A stretch of DNA of 64,000 bases from the NCBI GenBank assembly GCA_022818135.1, contig JAFMSR010000012.1, positions 8,764,486-8,828,485 of the forward strand, written 5' to 3'. Both the position numbers and the translations under genes were made by a program. This document shows, piece by piece, positions 62,301-64,000 of this stretch. The notes beneath the pieces are model-generated. The model was given only the letters and a program-made list of their open reading frames with translations, made no database searches and had not been told where the DNA came from. The DNA comes from Saxidomus purpurata. Taxonomy: Eukaryota > Mollusca > Bivalvia > Venerida > Veneridae. Each line of letters begins with the position of its first letter. The stretch's first letter is position 1.

Positions 62301-62958
62301 GGTTTTTAACGTGAACTATGTTTTTTTAATTAACACTCTGCTATGTATCACTGATTCACCTTTTTCATGTCTGTTAGTGTATGTAAAATTAGAGCTAAAA
62401 TTTGAAGAGGTGTCAGTTGTTCGCGATGAAAAGAAAGACTGCACTGTGCCCCAAAAAGCGGGGTAGCAGTGGTGTAGAGGATCAGGTCAGGAGGATAAGG
62501 GGAGCAGTGGTGTAGAGGATCAGGTCAGAGGATAAGGGGAGCAGTGGTGTAGAGGATCAGGTCAGGAGGATAAGGGGAGCAGTGGTGTAGAGGATAAGGT
62601 GTCTACTGCTCGTCCCTGAGGTTGCGGGTTCGCGCCCCACTGGGTCATATAACACCAGTACTGGTTTTCCCAGGAAGCAGACTCGAGAGGACTCTTCATT
62701 AAAAGCTGAGTACCCTTGCTGTTACTAGTGTTAGTCTTATTAAGAAACTGACAACGAGCGAAACATCAAAAAAAGCATTAATAAGTCTAATTCTTTGTCA
62801 AATACCAGTTCAAACAGATTTTCAACAGCTGGCTTCTTTTTCTTCTTATTTTTCTTTTTCTGTGTCGGCACATCTGTCTCCTCATCAGACTCATTTTCGG
62901 GTAAATCCAAAATGTCTAAGTCATTTCGTTGCAGTTTTCTCAATGCTCTACTTGACAT
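35149..62958 (-). CDS. TCF25: TCF25 (NULP1/Rqc1 family), ribosome quality control factor
   Basis: Fourteen exons were placed by GT-AG sites, phase and family similarity: 62806-62958, 61794-61961, 61140-61279, 60244-60303, 54811-54904, 53378-53470, 52928-53033, 52276-52368, 50234-50346, 40019-40177, 39361-39451, 37047-37123, 36268-36343, 35149-35319. The start [10 protein letters not shown], a lysine-rich stretch, [69 protein letters not shown] and the acidic end EEWD are hallmarks of TCF25. The family acts with the Listerin E3 ligase at stalled 60S ribosomes (Rqc1 in yeast) and was first described as a nuclear basic protein. The conserved middle, about 100 residues, was not found. The phases of exon 4 (out 2) and the 54904 exon (in 1) do not fit directly, so at least one exon is missing, moved or broken. 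An innexin gene sits in the 40177-50234 intron. Confidence 0.88.
35590..35910 (+). repeat. Two-copy ~140-bp repeat in TCF25 intron
   Basis: CTAAGTACAAAAATGGGCAT, then ACTCTGTCAAATTTGACCTT and CTTAAGAAATGGCAAAGTTA recur about 140 bp apart. Confidence 0.65.
36268..36343 (-). CDS. TCF25: TCF25 exon 13
   Basis: Acceptor GTTTTTCAG|ACCAAA, donor CCTAAC|GTAAGT. Encodes [20 protein letters not shown] then PNFNPN. The acceptor is the edge of a 27-bp minisatellite. Confidence 0.88.
36347..36643. repeat. 27-bp minisatellite, 11 units, at a splice acceptor
   Basis: Eleven near-perfect 27-bp units (AAAAACAATCAACCTTCTTA then TGTCTAT on plus); the middle five carry one shared base change. On the minus strand each unit reads AAGAAGGTTGATTGTTTTTA. 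The last unit ends in GTTTTTCAG, the acceptor of TCF25 exon 13, so the array is made of copies of that intron's branch-point/polypyrimidine region. The long plus-strand ORF (KNNQPSYVY repeats) is a by-product of the 9-codon period. Confidence 0.95.
37047..37123 (-). CDS. TCF25: TCF25 exon 12
   Basis: Acceptor CTTACAG|GATGTA, donor ACAAG|GTGAGA. Encodes [20 protein letters not shown] then YTRPT, corresponding to the family's FDPLPPSDTI...YVRP. Confidence 0.9.
38236..39306 (+). repeat. Interspersed element with ~155-bp tandem units in TCF25 intron
   Basis: The head is AAGAGCTGTCAGTAGGACAG. About six units follow (AACTTTCAAAGTAATATCTC, GGTACGAAAAACTTAACCAA, CCTTGACAGAGTTATG). The tail is GATGGATGGACGGACGGTGC, then ATGCCACCCTTCGGGGGCAT, a terminal hairpin. 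The plan matches the 33.6-kb and 50.9-kb elements although the sequence family is different. Confidence 0.75.
39361..39451 (-). CDS. TCF25: TCF25 exon 11
   Basis: Acceptor CTTTACAG|GAGACA, donor CCACAG|GTAATG. Encodes [20 protein letters not shown] then [11 protein letters not shown]. Confidence 0.9.
40019..40177 (-). CDS. TCF25: TCF25 exon 10
   Basis: Acceptor GTTTCAG|TCAACC, donor CAAAA|GTGAGT. Encodes [20 protein letters not shown] then [14 protein letters not shown]. Confidence 0.9.
40178..42862. other. TCF25 intron, left part
   Basis: AT-rich intronic DNA. GTGCAGATCATGATCAGGCT near 41744 belongs to a palindromic family also present at 31.79, 47.75 and 52.58 kb. Nothing coding was recognised. 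Confidence 0.4.
42863..42944 (+). repeat. 41-bp tandem duplication
   Basis: ATTTTCATTTACAGTAAAAA then ACAAATTTATACTAATTAAG occurs twice in a row, ending at the left end of the TTAA element. Confidence 0.9.
42939..43773. mobile_element. 835-bp TTAA-ended element upstream of the innexin gene
   Basis: The left end TTAAGGTAGTGGGACC and right end AAGTCCACTACCTTAA are inverted repeats, with TTAA at both borders (piggyBac-like duplication, inferred). It has no ORF. Near its right end (43640-43715, minus) lies a degenerate tRNA-like sequence with GGTTCGAATCC. Confidence 0.7.
43813..44843 (+). CDS. Innexin exon 1
   Basis: 343 codons plus two bases, covering all four membrane spans and both extracellular loops. 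Donor ACG|GTACGT at 44844. Confidence 0.9.
43813..46275 (+). CDS. Innexin (gap-junction/hemichannel protein)
   Basis: Two exons, 43813-44843 and 45945-46275, join in phase (AAACG|GTACGT to TTTTCAG|TTATAT, giving MFRKRYITKAL) for 453 residues. Innexins form gap junctions and hemichannels in the plasma membrane of protostomes. Four membrane spans are visible (about residues 29-46, 138-158, 215-240, 309-335). The LYQWVP motif opens span 2, a variant of the family's YYQWV. Loop cysteines are CWC (54, 56) and C72 in loop 1, and C282 and C299 in loop 2 (VCNFDT...FQCALP). N-glycosylation sequons lie at N96, N250 and N266. Exon 2 carries the family's [18 protein letters not shown] segment and a proline-rich tail. 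Without splicing the ORF stops at 44883. The gene lies inside a TCF25 intron on the opposite strand. The start at 43813 fits the innexin N-terminus ([13 protein letters not shown]). Confidence 0.92.
45945..46275 (+). CDS. Innexin exon 2 (C-terminal cytoplasmic part)
   Basis: Acceptor TTATTTTCAG|TTATATC. It completes the Arg codon, then reads [16 protein letters not shown], the conserved [12 protein letters not shown] block and CSMWR. It ends [15 protein letters not shown] at 46273-46275. Confidence 0.9.
46570..47105. repeat. 15-21-bp minisatellite 3' of the innexin gene
   Basis: About 27 copies of GATGCTGACAGATTAACAAA(T), mixing a 21-bp unit with shorter ones lacking GCT or GATGCT. Units of mixed multiples of three give long shadow ORFs. 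It lies 295 bp beyond the innexin stop, so it may be in the 3' UTR. Confidence 0.95.
47110..49999. other. TCF25 intron, right part
   Basis: AT-rich sequence. At 47745-47810 a palindromic interspersed repeat is present (GATCAGCCTGCACATCC, then TCTGATCATGATCTGCAC). There is a poly-G run at 48968-48977. No coding sequence was recognised. Confidence 0.4.
50010..50145 (+). mobile_element. SINE core and tail
   Basis: ACACCTGCACTGGTTTTTCC, AGGAAGCAGACTCGAGAGTG, then AATAAGCTACAAGCTTTCAT match the 0.84-kb family. The head is degraded, and the TATAAAATTAGTATAAACTA tail is slightly duplicated. Confidence 0.75.
50234..50346 (-). CDS. TCF25: TCF25 exon 9
   Basis: Acceptor CTTTCAG|CTACAG, donor CTATAG|GTAAGC. 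Encodes [20 protein letters not shown] and on to FFKEADY. It precedes the 10-kb intron that hosts the innexin gene. Confidence 0.9.
50938..51895 (+). repeat. Second copy of the 33.6-kb tandem-unit element
   Basis: It has the same head (AAAACTAGAACTATCACTGA), the same ~145-bp units and the same tail (AAGATTCCGTCTACAGACGG) as 33615-34735, but fewer units and no terminal hairpin. Confidence 0.8.
52276..52368 (-). CDS. TCF25: TCF25 exon 8
   Basis: Acceptor ATTACAG|GCACAC, donor AAATG|GTAAAT, phase 0 to 0. Encodes [20 protein letters not shown] then [11 protein letters not shown]. Confidence 0.9.
52749..52878 (+). repeat. 44-bp repeat, three copies
   Basis: TCAAGGTAGGTTTGACTGTA then CACAAAGTGACAGTGGCT repeats at 44-bp spacing. 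Confidence 0.9.
52928..53033 (-). CDS. TCF25: TCF25 exon 7
   Basis: Acceptor TTTTCCAG|CCTCGA, donor GGGAG|GTGAGT. Encodes [20 protein letters not shown] to LVRLYNEWE, close to the family consensus. Confidence 0.9.
53170..53320 (-). mobile_element. SINE head fragment
   Basis: On the minus strand an A-box-like TAGTGGATTCACTGAC and a B-box-like GGGTTTGAGCGCC are correctly ordered. The core is not recognisable. Confidence 0.5.
53378..53470 (-). CDS. TCF25: TCF25 exon 6
   Basis: Acceptor TTTCACAG|ATCATT, donor TTAAG|GTAAGT. Encodes [18 protein letters not shown] then [11 protein letters not shown], helical-repeat-like sequence. Confidence 0.9.
54211..54296. repeat. Inverted repeat, 29-bp arms
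   Basis: GTGATTTCATATTGGCCTTG and CAAGGCCAATATGAAATCAC face each other within the TCF25 intron, flanked by further pairing of ATTAATA. Confidence 0.9.
54811..54904 (-). CDS. TCF25: TCF25 exon 5 (provisional numbering)
   Basis: Acceptor GTTTTCAG|AGAGAG, donor AATAG|GTACAG. Encodes [20 protein letters not shown] then [10 protein letters not shown]. The first base of the Glu codon must come from an upstream exon (phase 1). Confidence 0.9.
55747..55825 (-). CDS. TCF25: Doubtful diverged TCF25 exon
   Basis: Between AG at 55826-55827 and GT at 55745-55746 the frame [14 protein letters not shown] then [12 protein letters not shown] is open. It leaves in phase 1, so that it would join exon 54904 to give ...[10 protein letters not shown]. 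The L..LS...ED..MA pattern parallels the family's PYHVDSLLQLS...ED..MA segment. It is far less conserved than all other exons, the donor (GTTTTC) is weak, and its phase-0 entry has no matching partner. It may be chance or a decayed exon. Confidence 0.25.
58330..58830 (-). pseudogene. TCF25: Degenerate duplicate of TCF25 exon 4 and flanking intron
   Basis: This block matches 60235-60720. AATCCAGAAAATGA...AGAATATTTGG is shared with exon 4, and a GTAAG donor sits at the equivalent place. Flanking phrases also match: GGCATTATGTCTTGCCCAAG against GGCATGATGTCTTGGCCAAA, and TTAATTACTCCAG in both. The copy reads [12 protein letters not shown] without a stop but has no acceptor in the right phase for exon 3, so it is probably a dead exon. 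Confidence 0.75.
59510..60060 (+). repeat. Diverged ~180-bp repeats in TCF25 intron
   Basis: ATCAAAACAGAGTTATGGGG, with related ATGAAAACAGAGTTATCCAG and ATCAAAACAGATTTATGGGA, recur about 180 bp apart, each followed by a TTCCTCAGGTGTAATGTTGATGG-like phrase. Confidence 0.55.
60244..60303 (-). CDS. TCF25: TCF25 exon 4
   Basis: Acceptor TATTCCAG|ACATCTG, donor GGGCAG|GTAAGT. Encodes [13 protein letters not shown], a hallmark of the family, then LEYYQG. Leaves in phase 2. A degenerate copy lies 1.9 kb downstream in the gene. Confidence 0.9.
61140..61279 (-). CDS. TCF25: TCF25 exon 3
   Basis: Acceptor TTGCAG|GATGAG, donor CACAA|GTAAGT. Encodes [16 protein letters not shown] to KALLTVEHK, corresponding to the family's EDIDRILERI and YVEHR segments. 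Leaves in phase 2. Confidence 0.9.
61794..61961 (-). CDS. TCF25: TCF25 exon 2
   Basis: Acceptor TTCTACAG|CTGAAT, donor AAAGAT|GTATGT; 56 codons, phase 0 to 0. Acidic, then strongly basic ([15 protein letters not shown]), matching the nuclear-localisation-like region. Confidence 0.85.
62454..62715 (+). mobile_element. SINE with tandemly repeated head
   Basis: The A-box segment AGCAGTGGTGTAGAGGATCA occurs four times at 37-38-bp spacing (62466, 62504, 62541, 62579). The B-box (GGTTGCGGGTTCGCGCCCC) and the family core (TTTTCCCAGGAAGCAGACTC) follow. The tail is cut short. Confidence 0.8.
62806..62958 (-). CDS. TCF25: TCF25 exon 1
   Basis: ATG at 62958; 51 codons ending at donor GAACTG|GTATTT. 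It contains [10 protein letters not shown], an acidic patch and a run of lysines (KKKNKKKKK), ending NLFEL as in the family. Confidence 0.9.
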
Positions 62959-63284
62959 TTTATAAAATAATTATAAATATACGTGAAATATCAGGTAAAT
63001 ACTGAAATAATTGGAGTCTGTCAAATATTTCACTTTCACATGCAAAACGGAAATTGGTTTGATTAGAACTGGTGTTGACAGTGATGGAGAATATATTCTG
63101 ATGGATATATTTTTAAAGACTTACATAGACCTATCTAATAAATTCTTGATAAGGCATTCAACACGAAAAAGCCTAATCTAAGTTTCATTGGAAAAAACAA
63201 GGAACTTGAAACAATTTCAACTTTTTTCGAGCGTAAAATGTTCTACAAAAATCCATGAAAACATAAATCAATTACAGTTACAAA
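62959..63284. promoter_or_regulatory. Putative bidirectional promoter region
   Basis: 326 bp separate the TCF25 start codon (minus) from the small ORF start (plus). No TATA box or CpG cluster is obvious. The role is inferred from head-to-head layout only. Confidence 0.35.
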
Positions 63285-63440
63285 ATGGCAGCCTCCATGA
63301 AGAATAAATTGAAGTTAATTTGCAGAATCTCGCTTTACGACACTGTCAGGCACATCCGTACTGGTTTATATGTGCGGAATGACTTAATGAACTCTAAAAC
63401 CATGAAAAAGATAATGAAAAAAGCGAACAGGTCAAGATAA
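63285..63440 (+). CDS. Small basic ORF or first coding exon
   Basis: ATG in a strong context (ACAAAATGGCA) opens 51 codons reading MAASMKNKLKLICRISLYDT and continuing VRHIRTGLYVRN to a TAA. It is basic and alpha-helical in character. A donor candidate AACAG|GTCAAG at 63431 could make it the first exon of a gene continuing right. It faces TCF25 head-to-head. I do not recognise it, and a chance ORF is possible. Confidence 0.4.
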   Translation: MAASMKNKLKLICRISLYDTVRHIRTGLYVRNDLMNSKTMKKIMKKANRSR

Positions 63441-64000
63441 TATTTAAAACGTATTATTATTTGACAAGGGAGGTAACCTAGTCTATATTGTAATAGAACG
63501 CGGGCACATACAATGTTAGAATATGCTGGTTTATTTACTGTTGCATTGTTCAATCTGTAAGAATTGATGAGCTTTAAATTTTCATCCCAAAACTTACCAA
63601 AATAATCATTTTTTATATTTTCTGATCTGCAGTCTGGTTAAAATAATTTGACTCTATGTTTTATGATTTTATATTATGCAATACATCTATCACTAACCAT
63701 GTGCACTAACATTATAACAATAGAACAGTGTCCCTCCAAACCAATCATGTTTAATACCCCTTAGTAATAAAGTAATTAACTTATTTCAAAATCTATGCAC
63801 ACATAACTTTAGAAAACAAAATTTTTGACAAGGGCCATACTTTGCGTTTTGTGATAAATTAGATAAGAGTTATCTAACTTTATTGCTTGCTAGCCCTAAG
63901 AAGCCATTTTCTGATAATTCCCATAAGCATGATAAGTGGTTATAGAGATTTCAAAGTTAATAAAGGGCCATAATTGATTATAAATTCATTTATGAGTTAT
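63441..64000. other. No feature recognised
   Basis: AT-rich sequence to the window end; if the small ORF is a first exon, this would be its intron. Confidence 0.35.

Overview
The window is AT-rich, intron-rich animal DNA, most likely from a bivalve mollusc. Three things point there: an innexin gene (a protostome-type gap-junction family), several copies of a tRNA-derived SINE whose core resembles the molluscan V-SINE/RUDI type, and many short transposon-like repeats and tandem arrays of the kind clam genomes carry. A venerid clam is plausible, but that is inference only. I saw no ORF recognisable as a transposase or reverse transcriptase, and no rRNA, convincing intact tRNA gene or CRISPR array.

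Layout. 1-21 kb holds no intact gene that I can see. It carries a broken terminal exon split by a 253-bp MITE with a CAG target duplication (2700-3071), a foldback element with a telomere-like palindrome at its centre (6637-7057), a 3.9-kb minisatellite of 30-bp units (9.04-12.93 kb), a 784-bp TIR element with an 8-bp target duplication packed with TCCTACGTAGGA palindromes (15671-16454), and several more hairpin or TIR elements. 21.1-23.9 kb holds a complete minus-strand gene of five phase-1 exons for a 408-residue secreted cysteine-rich protein ending in a WAP four-disulfide domain; it has a TATA box and a poly(A) signal. 27.5-29.65 kb holds an unrecognised plus-strand gene for a basic, partly coiled-coil protein.

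35.1-63.0 kb is occupied by one minus-strand gene that I identify as TCF25 (NULP1/Rqc1 family, ribosome quality control). Fourteen exons could be placed by splice sites, phase and similarity to TCF25. The strongly conserved middle (about 100 residues) could not be found between exon 4 (60244) and the next exon (54904). That stretch instead contains a duplicated, degenerate exon 4 (58348-58406) and two doubtful diverged segments. A two-exon innexin gene (43813-46275, plus strand) is nested in the 10-kb TCF25 intron, directly downstream of a TTAA-flanked transposable element. A 51-codon ORF with a good start context (63285-63440) lies head-to-head with TCF25, 326 bp away.

The introns and flanks are loaded with tandem-repeat-bearing interspersed elements (about 30.1, 33.6, 38.2 and 50.9 kb) and with minisatellites. 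One minisatellite of 27-bp units (36347-36643) sits exactly on the splice acceptor of a TCF25 exon and appears to be a multiplied polypyrimidine tract.
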